Counted from the first letter of the stretch, positions 38,930-48,600 are shown. The stretch is 64,000 nucleotides of DNA from Bdellovibrionales bacterium (GCA_016713885.1 JADJOF010000007.1:62001-126000), one strand, 5' to 3'. Translations and numbers: made by a program. Notes: generated by a model not told the origin, from the sequence alone.

Positions 38930-39736
38930 GTGTCACTGACAGGCTCAAATTCCGCTCGCGCTGAGCTTGAAGACAAGCGCGTTTTCCTCGTCGTTTCTGC
39001 ATCTGACGATCGCCGGGCCATTTTTAACAAGTGGATCGATAAGCACATCACCAGCGCAACCGTTCATGTCTCATCCGATGGCCGCGATGCACTTTTCAAG
39101 CTCGAAAACGCACCACCCAACGTGCTGATCATCGATGCAAAGCTACCCAAACTCGATGGCCTTGCCGTCGTCGATCAGCTCCTGAAGGCCCGCAATCCAG
39201 CAAAGAAGAAAAACGACTTCTCGATCGTGATCAGCGTCGATCTTCCGGACGAAGAGCACTTCGTCGACGACGTTGTCCGTGGTCAGGTGCAGTTCGTTCC
39301 CGAAAGTGTGAATGAAGAGAAGTTCACTCATTGCCTGACCAAAGCGCTGAATCGCGTCAGCATGAGTGGCGATCTTGAATACCACCTGCATTTTCTGGCT
39401 CCTGGCCAGATTTTATTCCGCGAGGGCGACATCGCAAAGAGTGTCTACGTCGTTCGGCGCGGCCGCCTCTGTGCCTACAAAGGATCCGAAGAATCCCCGG
39501 CTCAACTGGGTGAGATTCATATTGGTGAATTCGTCGGAGAAATGGCGCACATCAACCAGGAGCCGCGTTCAGCAAGTGTCAAAGCTCTTGAAGACTGTGA
39601 GCTCATTGAAATCCCAAATGGCTCCTTGGATCTCGTTTTGTTTTCTAAACCGGCCTGGGCTCAGGCGCTGATGCGAACGCTGTCGCGGCGCTTGAAACGA
39701 ATCAACGAGACGCTCGCCAAAACATCGCAGAAATAG
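38930..39736 (+). CDS. Response-regulator receiver fused to cyclic-nucleotide-binding domain
   Basis: 268 residues. Receiver domain (about 18-135) with phospho-acceptor Asp in VLIIDAKLP and a Val-Pro-Glu in place of the usual conserved Lys-Pro. CNB domain (about 150-255) from LAPGQILFREGD to GEMAHI..PRSASVKA. GTG 38930 follows AGGAG. No HTH, so it is likely a protein-level sensor linking a two-component phosphate to cAMP. With the cyclase at 19-22 kb and the CNB protein at 3.1 kb it points to a cyclic-nucleotide network. Confidence 0.8.
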   Translation: MSLTGSNSARAELEDKRVFLVVSASDDRRAIFNKWIDKHITSATVHVSSDGRDALFKLENAPPNVLIIDAKLPKLDGLAVVDQLLKARNPAKKKNDFSIVISVDLPDEEHFVDDVVRGQVQFVPESVNEEKFTHCLTKALNRVSMSGDLEYHLHFLAPGQILFREGDIAKSVYVVRRGRLCAYKGSEESPAQLGEIHIGEFVGEMAHINQEPRSASVKALEDCELIEIPNGSLDLVLFSKPAWAQALMRTLSRRLKRINETLAKTSQK

Positions 39737-39786
39737 TCCGAAAATGGTCTTTGACTCGAGCCAGCCTCAGCCTTGATGCTTAAACC

Positions 39787-40092
39787 ATGACTCTTGAGCT
39801 GGGCCTCATCGGGCTTTTAACCACGATCGCCATTATCGCCCTCGCTAGCTTCCTTATCTCGCGTCAACGACGAGCGGCCATGCCCTCCGATTTTCGCCTG
39901 GCCTACGTCGTCAACTCCATCGATGCCGAGCGCGCCGTGATCCAAGGGCTTGAGAAGTCGAAAATCCCCTACCGTGCCGTTCCGGTCAAAATGACGGCCG
40001 TCCAGGATCGATTCACGCCCGTTGAAATCTACGTTTCAGAAATGAACATCAACGCGGCAAAAACGGTCCTCGCGCGCCTCAAAAACTCATAG
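39787..40092 (+). CDS. Small membrane-anchored protein, DUF2007-like
   Basis: 101 residues: one N-terminal transmembrane helix (about 7-24), then a small soluble domain (IDAERAVIQGLEKSKIPYRAV...VSEMNINAAKTVL) with the strand-helix-strand look of small signal-transducer domains of the DUF2007 type. Not certain. Confidence 0.55.
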   Translation: MTLELGLIGLLTTIAIIALASFLISRQRRAAMPSDFRLAYVVNSIDAERAVIQGLEKSKIPYRAVPVKMTAVQDRFTPVEIYVSEMNINAAKTVLARLKNS

Positions 40093-40098
40093 CTCTTC

Positions 40099-40611
40099 TT
40101 ATTTTGCCAGATCATCACAGGGTGACGGTCCATTTGCAGGAACCATAAACGTGTCGCGATACCAGGTCTGCAAATCAACGGCCTCAAGTTCGGCAAACTC
40201 TTCGGCGCTCAGATCGTATTTCTGATAGCGAACCTGAACGTAGTGTACGAGTTCGTGCGCAAGCGAATCGTCAATAAATCGACTATGCCGTGCGTAGTAG
40301 CTCGGACTATCGATCAAAAAAATATCGTTCTTTCCCTGCACATAGACATAGGCGTTAGAGAACTCCTGTGGGAAATCATGCCCCTGCTGCATGACCGCTT
40401 TCTTGAACGTCTCAAATGATGTCGCGCTCTCGTGGTACAGCGTCGGAAGCGGAATGTCTTTCGAGAGCTGAACATTTCGCTTTTTTGCAATGGCCGCCAA
40501 TGTACACTCAAGCGGAAACCGAAGAGTCGCCGGAACCTCGGCTTTCGCTGTCGTGGTCATCAACTGGCCTAGAACTACCGCAGAGAGTAGAATTCGATTA
40601 AAACATTTCAT
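40099..40611 (-). CDS. Secreted HExxH metallopeptidase-like protein
   Basis: About 170 residues from ATG 40611, which overlaps the end of the upstream gene by 14 bases. Signal peptide (about 1-24, ending AKA). Zinc-ligand motif HELVHY within DSLAHELVHYVQVRY. No recognised peptidase family; catalytic activity inferred from the motif. Partner of the next gene, which also carries an HExxH motif. Confidence 0.6.
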   Translation of the reverse strand: MKCFNRILLSAVVLGQLMTTTAKAEVPATLRFPLECTLAAIAKKRNVQLSKDIPLPTLYHESATSFETFKKAVMQQGHDFPQEFSNAYVYVQGKNDIFLIDSPSYYARHSRFIDDSLAHELVHYVQVRYQKYDLSAEEFAELEAVDLQTWYRDTFMVPANGPSPCDDLAK

Positions 40612-41344
40612 AGGGCTCAACTCCTGACACTGTTCCATCCAAGACACCTTTAATAAATGAAATGCCGCCCCATTTTTGAATTGTGAGATAGACCTTCACC
40701 GCATATTCATCTGGGTCAGCCCGATAAATAATCGGACTAAAGTAGCTGGGGTCCGCAAATAAATCGGAAGCCAGCGCCGGATACCGTGCAACGATTTTTT
40801 CCCGCAACTGAGGATCCATCAATTCAAACTGAACAGCATAGGCAATGGCCTCATGCCATGCGCTTGAAATTTTCTTTTCTGGTCGACCAATCGACTGCAG
40901 GTACTTCATCGCAGCAAGGTGCGATACCTCATGCAGAACAAAGGAGTGGGCAAGCTCATTGCTCCACTTCAATCCCCATGGCTTACGCGTACTCTGCTGA
41001 TAGCTCGACTGAAAATGGGTCTGAAAAATCTCAAAACTCGAACTATCAAAGTAGCCATGAACGCGCACCTTATCTCCGCCAGTGACAGAGACCGGGAGAT
41101 AGACCTCGTCTTGAAACTGCAGCCTCACCTCGGGTTCAATAGAGAGCCCAAGTTGAGTAAAGAGCGCCATGACCTGTTTGAGCGCCAAACAGCTACTCTC
41201 AGCTTCTGCCGGGCTGGCACCTTGAATGCGCACACTTTTGTAGCCGCAGTCTTCGCCGTCTGCGGCCTGCGCCGATGGTGACATCACGGCGCATCCGATG
41301 AGCGCGACCGATAAGAACCAAGCTGAAGCCTTCGACCGTTTCAT
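40598..41344 (-). CDS. Secreted HExxH metallopeptidase-like protein
   Basis: About 248 residues from ATG 41344 (GAGG site 6 bases upstream). Signal peptide ends QAADG-like. HEVSHLAAMKYL provides the HExxH motif. WHEAIAYAVQFELMD follows, with a downstream Glu that could be the third ligand. ASPAEAESSC and a second Cys may form a disulfide. Upstream partner of 40099-40611. Confidence 0.6.
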   Translation of the reverse strand: MKRSKASAWFLSVALIGCAVMSPSAQAADGEDCGYKSVRIQGASPAEAESSCLALKQVMALFTQLGLSIEPEVRLQFQDEVYLPVSVTGGDKVRVHGYFDSSSFEIFQTHFQSSYQQSTRKPWGLKWSNELAHSFVLHEVSHLAAMKYLQSIGRPEKKISSAWHEAIAYAVQFELMDPQLREKIVARYPALASDLFADPSYFSPIIYRADPDEYAVKVYLTIQKWGGISFIKGVLDGTVSGVEPYEMF

Positions 41345-41578
41345 ACAGCACCTCGCTGTCGAACGCGATGCAGACTTCATGCTGAGATCGGCCGTCTCTA
41401 TTGGTCGCACAATGAGCGTCTGTCACGAGCGGTGACATTTCGCGGTCATTGGCCCCTCGCGAGCGCCAAAATCAGGTAAAAACGTTATGTTACTAACGGG
41501 CAACGGGGCCGACAGTTGAACGGAAAATCGCCGTTTTTCTGAACTTTCAAAAGGTCGGATCTATCTCATTCGAGCTGA

Positions 41579-41911
41579 TTACGGCGTCCAGAAAACATTC
41601 AGGCCAACGACATAGCTGCCATCGATTCCGAGACGTCGGCCGCTCTTTGGACCGTCAACGACGGAGAGATTGTTGATCGTCGCACGACGAATAAACTCCG
41701 ACGCTGCGGCACAGGTGCAATCCGAGTTCACGGTGAACTTCGAATCAATTTTTTCACCCTTAATCGTAATCGGGAGATTCTTTTTAAAAAATCCGGTCCG
41801 GCCTGTGGCCGCTTTTGGATTGATGACTTCGGAACTCTCCTCGCGGCCGCGAATCGACTGCGAAAGCTTTTGCTTGAAAGAGGCCAATACCTGCTCAAAT
41901 TTCTCATCCAT
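41579..41911 (-). CDS. Hypothetical protein
   Basis: 110 residues, no signal peptide. Polar N-terminus, then a beta-rich half with TCAAASEF and SGRRLGIDGSYVVGLNVF. No family recognised. Supported by length and by a possible ribosome site; function unknown. Confidence 0.45.
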   Translation of the reverse strand: MDEKFEQVLASFKQKLSQSIRGREESSEVINPKAATGRTGFFKKNLPITIKGEKIDSKFTVNSDCTCAAASEFIRRATINNLSVVDGPKSGRRLGIDGSYVVGLNVFWTP

Positions 41912-42071
41912 GGGTGATCTCCTTCAAGGCTCGAAGCCACTCCCTATTATGACGTGCCAGCACACATCCCTAATAGCAGTCTCGACGAAACTAGACGTCT
42001 CCCACTTGACGCGAACTGACTTTGCCATCAAAACCACGATAGATCCATTTTCCCTGCTCACGAGACTGACA

Positions 42072-43463
42072 ATGCGGCCCGATTGCGAAACTCACGTCGA
42101 CTACTCCCAAAAACTGACACACCCGTTCGAAACACTCAGGCTCTCGCCGGAGCCGATGCTCGTCATCTATGACGTTCTCGGACACTTCCCATCCCCACGT
42201 GACCATCTCAGCTTAGACCTTCGTCGACAGTTTACTCTTCGAAGTAAAAACGGTTTTCTTTACTCAAAGAAAAATGATGTCGTCCTCGTCGCCGTTGACT
42301 TTGATCCTGCTCACCAGACCTGGCTTCAAAGGTCAGGTTTCGCGTTTGGCGAGGCGCTCCGCATCCCTGCCCCAGAGGACGGCACGGCGGAGAGCTACTT
42401 TGAAGCCTTCCTCAAAAATGCCTTAGACAAAGGCATCTTAGGCAAAAAGCTGAGCACTCTCGGAATCAAAAAAATATTTTCGTGGATGAACAGCCCCAAC
42501 GAAATGCGTTTAGCCGATGAGCTCGGGCTTTCTACAGCATGGAACACCATTCCTGACGTGGTTCGTGCCCAGTTCAATAAGCAAACGTTTAAACAACGCC
42601 TCGAACTCCTTGATCTTCCCACACTCAAAGGCTTCCTCACCTCGGTCGATCGAACATCGAGAATTCCTCTGATCACAAAAGCAAAGTTTGAGGAGTTGTG
42701 CTTATCGCTGGCGAACAACAGTCGCCTCATTGCCCGACCTACCGAAGCCGCCGCAGGCAGCGGGATCTTCTGCTTTTCAACGGACCAGATCGATTCTGCC
42801 TGGAGTACAATCACTGGCGCCGAGCCCACCGACTGGCTCATCGAACCTTTCATTGATGATTGCCGTTCGGTCAATCTACAACTTCTCGTTCGCGGTCCTG
42901 GCATCATCGACTATCTTGGACTCTCTGAACAACGGTTAAACCGCTTTATGTATAGCGGGAATGAAGGCCTATCATCGGTTTCGACAACGGCAGATTCGGC
43001 CGTCACCGAATGCCTTCGTCAAGGCGAAGTCATCGCCCGCGATATCGCAGCTCAGTCCTACACGGGACTGATCGGGCTCGACTTTATCATCACACCAAAA
43101 CGAGAAGTCTTCGCGATCGAAAACAATATTCGCATCAATGGTTCGACGTTCTCTCTTGCCCTCGTTGCGCAGCTTGAAAACTCCGTCAAACACGAACTTG
43201 CTTGGAGCTACGAGAAGTTCACTCTGCCCCAAAGCGTCCCATTCGAGCGGGCTGTATCAACATTCGGGAATCTCCTCCTGGAGATTCGACAGCCATTGAA
43301 CGATGGTTTTTTTATCCAAGAGTACTCGCGCACACAGAAAAACACGGAGCTTGCCACGACCCTTGTGGCCAGCAATAGAGACGGCCTAGAAGCGCTTCGA
43401 TCGGAAATCAAAAAACGAATCGAACTATTCAACGAAAGGATCGACACCAATGACAGTAACTGA
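42072..43463 (+). CDS. ATP-grasp-like ligase
   Basis: About 463 residues. Contains ATP-grasp-like features: SRLIARPTEAAAGSGIFCFS (P-loop-like ATP-binding turn) and DWLIEPFIDDCRSVNLQLLVRG. IGLDFIITPKREVFAIENNIRINGST is the metal-binding Glu/Asn-rich C-terminal motif. ATG 42072 is the best start I see, with weak ribosome site. The gene overlaps the following GNAT gene by 14 bases. ATP-grasp ligases join carboxylates to amines; with a coupled acetyltransferase this could be a small-peptide or amino-acid-conjugate pathway. Confidence 0.65.
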   Translation: MRPDCETHVDYSQKLTHPFETLRLSPEPMLVIYDVLGHFPSPRDHLSLDLRRQFTLRSKNGFLYSKKNDVVLVAVDFDPAHQTWLQRSGFAFGEALRIPAPEDGTAESYFEAFLKNALDKGILGKKLSTLGIKKIFSWMNSPNEMRLADELGLSTAWNTIPDVVRAQFNKQTFKQRLELLDLPTLKGFLTSVDRTSRIPLITKAKFEELCLSLANNSRLIARPTEAAAGSGIFCFSTDQIDSAWSTITGAEPTDWLIEPFIDDCRSVNLQLLVRGPGIIDYLGLSEQRLNRFMYSGNEGLSSVSTTADSAVTECLRQGEVIARDIAAQSYTGLIGLDFIITPKREVFAIENNIRINGSTFSLALVAQLENSVKHELAWSYEKFTLPQSVPFERAVSTFGNLLLEIRQPLNDGFFIQEYSRTQKNTELATTLVASNRDGLEALRSEIKKRIELFNERIDTNDSN

Positions 43464-43926
43464 AGCCAAAGACGGCCCGTTTCTCCTCAGCACAGACCCC
43501 GCTCGTCTTCAGGTCGATCGCATCCATCGCTATTTAGCCTATGAATCGTATTGGTGCGTGGAGATTCCCAAACACATCGTTCAAAAGGCAATTGATCACT
43601 CGCTTTGCTTTGGAATCTACGACGAGTCAAAGCCCGATCACCCACAAGTGGCCTATGCTCGCGTCGTCACCGACTACGCAACCTTCGCCTGGATCTGCGA
43701 TGTCTATGTTGAAAAAGAATACCGCGGCAAGGGGCTATCAAAGTGGATGATGCGTCAGCTTGTCGATCATCCGGACCTCAAAGGCCTACGCCGCCTCTGT
43801 CTCGCCACGGTCGCCGCCCACAAGCTCTACGAGAAAGTCGGCTTCACGGTCACGCAGACTCCGGGAAGCTGGATGGAGATCAAAGACAACGATATCTATA
43901 AAAAAATGCAGACTCGACAGACTTAA
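43450..43926 (+). CDS. GNAT-family N-acetyltransferase
   Basis: 158 residues. Acetyl-CoA binding loop VEKEYRGKGLSKWMM with R/Q-G-x-G-like pattern, preceded by YARVVTDYATFAWICDVYV and followed by LATVAAHKLYEKVGF. Start ATG 43450 overlaps the ATP-grasp stop by 14 bases, so they should be translationally coupled. Ends sharing TTAA with the convergent cytochrome gene. Substrate unknown. Confidence 0.8.
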   Translation: MTVTEAKDGPFLLSTDPARLQVDRIHRYLAYESYWCVEIPKHIVQKAIDHSLCFGIYDESKPDHPQVAYARVVTDYATFAWICDVYVEKEYRGKGLSKWMMRQLVDHPDLKGLRRLCLATVAAHKLYEKVGFTVTQTPGSWMEIKDNDIYKKMQTRQT

Positions 43927-45074
43927 AGGTAGCGTTTGAGCGCATCGACGGTCGATTGAATCTCGGCTGGAATATGCGCTCGTCCCGCAAACTGCTCTTC
44001 GACGTCTTTGGCGTAGGCATCAAAGCAAAGCTTTGTGACTTCGGACTTTGGAAAACTGATCACACATTCACGCCAATACGATTGATGGAGCGAATACCAG
44101 TATTTCTGAGAAAGTACCTTTTCAATCTGCGCCAATCGATACAGGACCTCTTGATTTGTCGCAGCCCCCGTTTCTTTCAAAAGTCTCTCATAGAGGAGCC
44201 CTGAAAACCGAAGATAGCGTACCACGTCGGCATCCACCGGGGTCTGCACGCCGCCCTTTGGCATATTGTCCTTAATAAAAACAAGAAGCTTCGACGTCTC
44301 AAGACTTTCAAGCGGTGCCGCTTCTTTCTTCCACGCCTCGAACGCTCCGATCCACGCCTTCACCTCCGGCACTACGGTAGCGGGCAGCTTTTTATTTTCG
44401 AGGTCACCGCGCAGATTCTGAAGCGCAAGCTCTGGCGAGCGCTTCACGCGCGCCAAGAGTGCAAGTTTTCGGCGATAGAGAAGTGCGAACTGTTCACTCG
44501 ACATCCTATTCTTAGGAAATCCACGTGCGAGGTCGTCGTAGGCCTTTAACGCCAAGTCAAAGTACCGCATGACGAAAAGATACTCAGCGGTATCCATGGT
44601 CACCGGCCCCGCGCCCCCCTCATCGCCCCAGATCACTCGAGTCTTACCCTTGGCCTCTGGCATCTGCGAATGACAGCCAATGCAGAACGTTCCCGTCGCA
44701 TTCAAGTTTTGCCGAGCCAACTCATAGGCACCGAGATCAAATGCCTGTTTCGTTTTCTTAAAGTGATAACTCATCATCGCGAAGTTCAGACGAAATCCCG
44801 GATTCGCCTCGATCGTTTGCGGGGCTGCGCCTTGAGTTCGATCCTGAAGTGCCGCGAGCGACTTCTCAATCAGCGGTCGTGCTTTTGGATTCTGAAACTT
44901 CTCTTCTGACACAAGAAATGGGCGGAGGTTTTCCATCTCCGCTCGAAACGTATGCATCAGTATCTTCAGTTTGATTTCCGTTCCGGCAGGCGAATCTCCT
45001 GTCGCCTCCGCCTTCAGAGAAGTCCCGATCATCAAAAATGTGAGAAGGAAACCGATACTGCCGCGTCCAAACAT
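43923..45074 (-). CDS. Periplasmic c-type cytochrome-like protein
   Basis: 383 residues: signal peptide (about 1-22), then helical protein with a single haem c motif CIGCH near residue 131 (TFCIGCHSQMP). The remainder contains TPR-like helices (YFDLALKAYDDLARGFP). One haem only, so an electron-transfer or sensor role is possible. No other c-type genes nearby. Starts near 45074 with its promoter upstream in 45075-45337. Confidence 0.7.
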   Translation of the reverse strand: MFGRGSIGFLLTFLMIGTSLKAEATGDSPAGTEIKLKILMHTFRAEMENLRPFLVSEEKFQNPKARPLIEKSLAALQDRTQGAAPQTIEANPGFRLNFAMMSYHFKKTKQAFDLGAYELARQNLNATGTFCIGCHSQMPEAKGKTRVIWGDEGGAGPVTMDTAEYLFVMRYFDLALKAYDDLARGFPKNRMSSEQFALLYRRKLALLARVKRSPELALQNLRGDLENKKLPATVVPEVKAWIGAFEAWKKEAAPLESLETSKLLVFIKDNMPKGGVQTPVDADVVRYLRFSGLLYERLLKETGAATNQEVLYRLAQIEKVLSQKYWYSLHQSYWRECVISFPKSEVTKLCFDAYAKDVEEQFAGRAHIPAEIQSTVDALKRYL

Positions 45075-45337
45075 CGAACTGACTCCTCGTAAGAAGATCT
45101 CCCCACATCGTCCACCCAGGAGGGTTCAAAATCCACGGTAGAATCACACACCCGGTCCTTCAAACCGACTTGCAGTATCCTCTGGCACGACCTCTGCTTT
45201 TCCATATGCCCCAGAACGAACTCGATAGCGGCTTTTGTCCAGTTGGCCGATACAATCCAGCCGAGCGAGATCGCGTAAAAAGAGAAGTGAATTTGATTCA
45301 ATGCCCCCGGTAACTTTAACCCCCAAAAAGGATCGAC

Positions 45338-45703
45338 ATGAAATCCATTATTGCAGCCACTGCCCTTCTTGCCTGCTCAACCGCAGCAACCGCAGCTCCC
45401 GTTCTCTCATGTGAGTCCAGCGGTGCCGGCGGCGCCCTGGTTAAAAATCTGACCGTTGAACGCGGCGGAGCCCAAGGCTACATCGTTAAAGTTGAGAGCT
45501 ACATGGGCGGCGGTCTAAAAGACGTCCCCGTTCTTTCAGTCGCATCGACTCCGGTATCAACAAAGCTCTTCCTCAACGCCAACACGGGCGCAAAAACAAG
45601 CTTGGTTATGCACGATAAACAAGCCGTGATGCTCTACGAAGCCGAGTCGGCTAACGACCTCGACGAAACGGGAGCATCAGTTGAGTTCTTGAACTGCAAA
45701 TAA
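45338..45703 (+). CDS. Small secreted protein of unknown function
   Basis: 121 residues; signal peptide (MKSIIAATALLACSTAATA) cleaved before APVLSC. Mature part beta-rich, with Cys at both ends (LSCESS and LNCK). ATG 45338 follows AAAAAGGA. A UUCG-loop hairpin GAGTT/AACTC lies right after the stop, without a T-tract. No family. Confidence 0.6.
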   Translation: MKSIIAATALLACSTAATAAPVLSCESSGAGGALVKNLTVERGGAQGYIVKVESYMGGGLKDVPVLSVASTPVSTKLFLNANTGAKTSLVMHDKQAVMLYEAESANDLDETGASVEFLNCK

Positions 45704-46234
45704 GAGTTTTCGAACTCAGGCGGCGCGCGGCGAACGCTTCGCTCGCGCCATGCCACCTTGACGACGAACAGCGAGGGCTCCGTGTTGCGCATAGAGCGGG
45801 CCGTCAAGTGGGCCGTCGAATCGAAATCCAAAACGGGGTTCGAATTTTTGTGAAAGACAGAGCGAGAACGCAACCAGTGCGCGACGAGAAACTGCTGAAC
45901 TTGATTTTGAATGAACCATTTGAGATCGACAGAACGTGCCGCCGACTTATTTTCCTAGCTATACAAAGCATCTAAAAGATTGAAGCAGGCAGGGCCTTGC
46001 ACCCTACGCCTTGTCTTGAAGACTATTTCGCGTCACCATATAAAACAAGATCTATGCGGCCCAGGCGCCAAATCTGAGCGCCCGCGCCAAAAAGTGGCAG
46101 TCTTTCTGCCCCTTTCTCCATCCATCTCCGCCATAACGCCCGCCGCCGGCAACGGCGAGTGGCTTGAGGCTTGAAACTCAGTGCCCGCGATGAAGCCTAT
46201 TCTTCGATTTTGCACTTTTGGAAGGAGCACGAAA
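45704..46234. other. Gene-poor stretch with one doubtful minus-strand frame
   Basis: 530 bases. One possible small gene on the minus strand, 45716-45919 (67 residues, Arg/Ala-rich, no ribosome site), which I do not trust. Otherwise only upstream signals for the secreted-protein operon at 46235. Confidence 0.4.
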
Positions 46235-47023
46235 ATGCGTTTTAACCTCTTGGCCCTGGCCCTCCCACTGACCCTTTCGGTGGCCGCGCATGCAGCACCC
46301 GCTGCTCCCAGAACAGCTGTCGTCGGAACCTCTGCAACAGCACCTGCCGTTGAGAAGATCGTTGGCGACCTGATGGCGCGCTTGATTCCGCAAGTGCTGG
46401 CCTCCATCACACAGCCCGAAATCAACATTCGTCAGATGCGTGTCCAGTTCGGAAACATCCCTGGCTCTACTCGCGTCCAAGAGCTCAATGGAAGCATTCG
46501 TGTTGGTCTTCAGCAAACATTTGAATATCAACTCGTTGGCGACAACGACATTAGCGTCGATGGCGTCCCTGGCCTCAATGCCGAAATGATGAAGGACTTT
46601 ATCCCCGTCGTTAAGATCGGTCCCTCGCAAACAATTGTCGGCGTCGATTTTAAAACATTGAGTCAAGCCAACAGCGCCTCCAATGTCATCCAAAGCTCGA
46701 TCGGATTTCAAGGAAGCGGCGGCGAACAAGCTTTGAAAATTCAAGTTGGCTCAAAGAAGTTTAAGGGCATCGCTGTTGAGCTTCGCGCGATCAACGCGGT
46801 TCTCACTTTGAACGGAGACATGATTGATGTGAACGGCACCTGCGATACAAAGCAAGAAGTTGCAAAGCTTGGCTTTAAGGACAAAAAAGTTCAGATCATC
46901 GAGAGCCGCTTCTACGATGCACCCTGCCGCTTCATGATGAAGTACAATCTCACAACAAAAGAATACATCACCGGTCTTGAGTACAGCTCACAACAACCCG
47001 TCAACACCACTTCACAGCGCTAA
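46235..47023 (+). CDS. Secreted protein, first of a three-gene set
   Basis: About 262 residues from ATG 46235, preceded by AAGGAG. Signal peptide ending HAAPA. The mature part is beta-rich with NIRQMRVQFGNIPGSTRV and a Cys pair (GTCDT and APCRF). An upstream in-frame Met extends the open frame but has no ribosome site. Next gene begins 6 bases after its stop, so this is an operon with 47030 and 47840. Confidence 0.65.
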   Translation: MRFNLLALALPLTLSVAAHAAPAAPRTAVVGTSATAPAVEKIVGDLMARLIPQVLASITQPEINIRQMRVQFGNIPGSTRVQELNGSIRVGLQQTFEYQLVGDNDISVDGVPGLNAEMMKDFIPVVKIGPSQTIVGVDFKTLSQANSASNVIQSSIGFQGSGGEQALKIQVGSKKFKGIAVELRAINAVLTLNGDMIDVNGTCDTKQEVAKLGFKDKKVQIIESRFYDAPCRFMMKYNLTTKEYITGLEYSSQQPVNTTSQR

Positions 47024-47029
47024 GGAAAA

Positions 47030-47843
47030 ATGATGAAACACGGCGGCTGGTCAAAACTCCTACTTCTCTTCGCAGTGTTCGGCGCCTGTGCGCTGGTGTC
47101 GCCAAGCGAGAGCATGGCCGAGTCGGCATCAGCCCCGTTTCTTTACTGTAAATTCCGCAATTGGGTTGTCGATATCGATAGCATTCTCGATCACACCCTT
47201 GGAGTTCAAAATCGAACCTGCTCCTTCACTTTGGACGACAAAACCTATAACGAGCAAGGCGTTGGCGCTTGTCTTTACCGACAGTGGACCGCCGCTTTTT
47301 CAAAAACAAAGTCGGTGTGGTCAAAGTTCAAATCGAAAACCTTGTGAACCCCGATCGCCCCGTGAGCTTCACTGTTCTATCCCGTCCCGTGTCAATGTGG
47401 AGCCACAAACTGGCGACTTTAAGCCAAAGCGCGCGCTGAAACGGTATCGCGACTTCTACTTTCACCTTCGTATCGACGAATCTACACCTGTCTCGGAATG
47501 GCTCCGCTACCCCGAACTTCTGCAACCCATCACCGGCCAGCGCAATGCTCGACTTTCTGATATCGCACTTGTCGTTGATTCAACGGAAGAAAAAGTCGAC
47601 GGCGTCACAATGACGGCTGTTGGCAACGTTAACTTTTACGTCGAGGACCAACAGGAGAAGCCGACCTACTCCGCTCGCTTCTCAACAAACTGGGGCCTTC
47701 TCAGTGGCGGTCCTGCTGCTGAAACTCCCCTCCGTCCATCTCCAAATGGCTGCTCTGAACCAATGTTCAAACTCGTCAGTTTTGCGTTCGAACTCTTCAG
47801 TTTCGAGAAACGACCCTTCGACATCAAACTGGAGGCCAAGTGA
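47030..47843 (+). CDS. Secreted protein, two frameshifts near 47280 and 47385
   Basis: From ATG 47030: signal peptide ending MAESA, then APFLYCKFRNWVVDID. One base is short near 47280, after which the third frame reads PTVDRRFFKNKVGVVKVQIEN. It is short again near 47385, after which the frame NVEPQTGDFKPKRALKRYRDFYFHL continues to TGA 47843. Both shifts are one missing base. Restored length is about 271 residues. Same gene set as 46235 and 47840; no family recognised. Confidence 0.6.
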
Positions 47844-48517
47844 AACTCGTCCTGACACTGATGACCTCCACACTTCTCTTCTCGTCGCTGGCTCTTTCCA
47901 AACCCGCCGTCTGCGATGTGAAAGCCACACCGCTGAGCCAGATCCATCTTGCCGACAGCGAGACAAATCTTAAACTCGATATAACGTCGAGCTCTCGTCG
48001 CACACAAGTGAAACACAAGGGCTTTCATCTTCTCAATGAAGGCGACACCGATGTGCTTTCGCTCATGGGGATTGGCTTTCGGATCACGGGTCGAACACTC
48101 GCCTATGCTTGCGTGAGTGTCGATGAGGCGTCGCCGAATGATGACCGTGTTGAAATTCTCTTTCACTCTGTCAACGGTCGCGACCTCGTGCACCGCAGTC
48201 CGCTTGAAGTGATTTGGCAGCCACTCGAATCAACGCACACGATTCTCGGCGGAATCTTTTCTCGCATTCCGCTCATCGGCCCAGCCCTCGGCGCTCTCAA
48301 CGATGCGATCAACATCGTTGCCGGCAGTATTCAAGATCGCCTGCACGACGCGGTTGGCCTGTTTAAGAAGACGGGAGTCGATCGCATCGTCATCACTCGC
48401 GACGCCATCGAACTCAGCGTCGGCGTGAGCCTCCTCGGTGGAGCATTGCACGGTGCCGATTCGCCAGAGTTCACGCCGTTCACCTACACGATCCCACTCA
48501 AAGACGCGGCCCAGTAA
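47840..48517 (+). CDS. Secreted protein, third of a three-gene set
   Basis: 225 residues; signal peptide (MKLVLTLMTSTLLFSSLALS). Start overlaps the previous stop by four bases. The middle has a Gly/Ile-rich hydrophobic stretch (IFSRIPLIGPALGALNDAINIVAG). No family recognised. An operon of three exported proteins of this kind suggests an envelope complex. Confidence 0.65.
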   Translation: MKLVLTLMTSTLLFSSLALSKPAVCDVKATPLSQIHLADSETNLKLDITSSSRRTQVKHKGFHLLNEGDTDVLSLMGIGFRITGRTLAYACVSVDEASPNDDRVEILFHSVNGRDLVHRSPLEVIWQPLESTHTILGGIFSRIPLIGPALGALNDAINIVAGSIQDRLHDAVGLFKKTGVDRIVITRDAIELSVGVSLLGGALHGADSPEFTPFTYTIPLKDAAQ

Positions 48518-48600
48518 ACTCCACGGTTTCATTTTACTTCACAGATGTTATATGACCTCGCCCGACGGCAACATAGCGCTCTCTTTCAACGAGGTGTGAT

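Noticed and set aside
41670..42071. Upstream extension of the ATP-grasp frame
   Set aside because: The added 134 codons overlap a minus-strand gene and are not protein-like.
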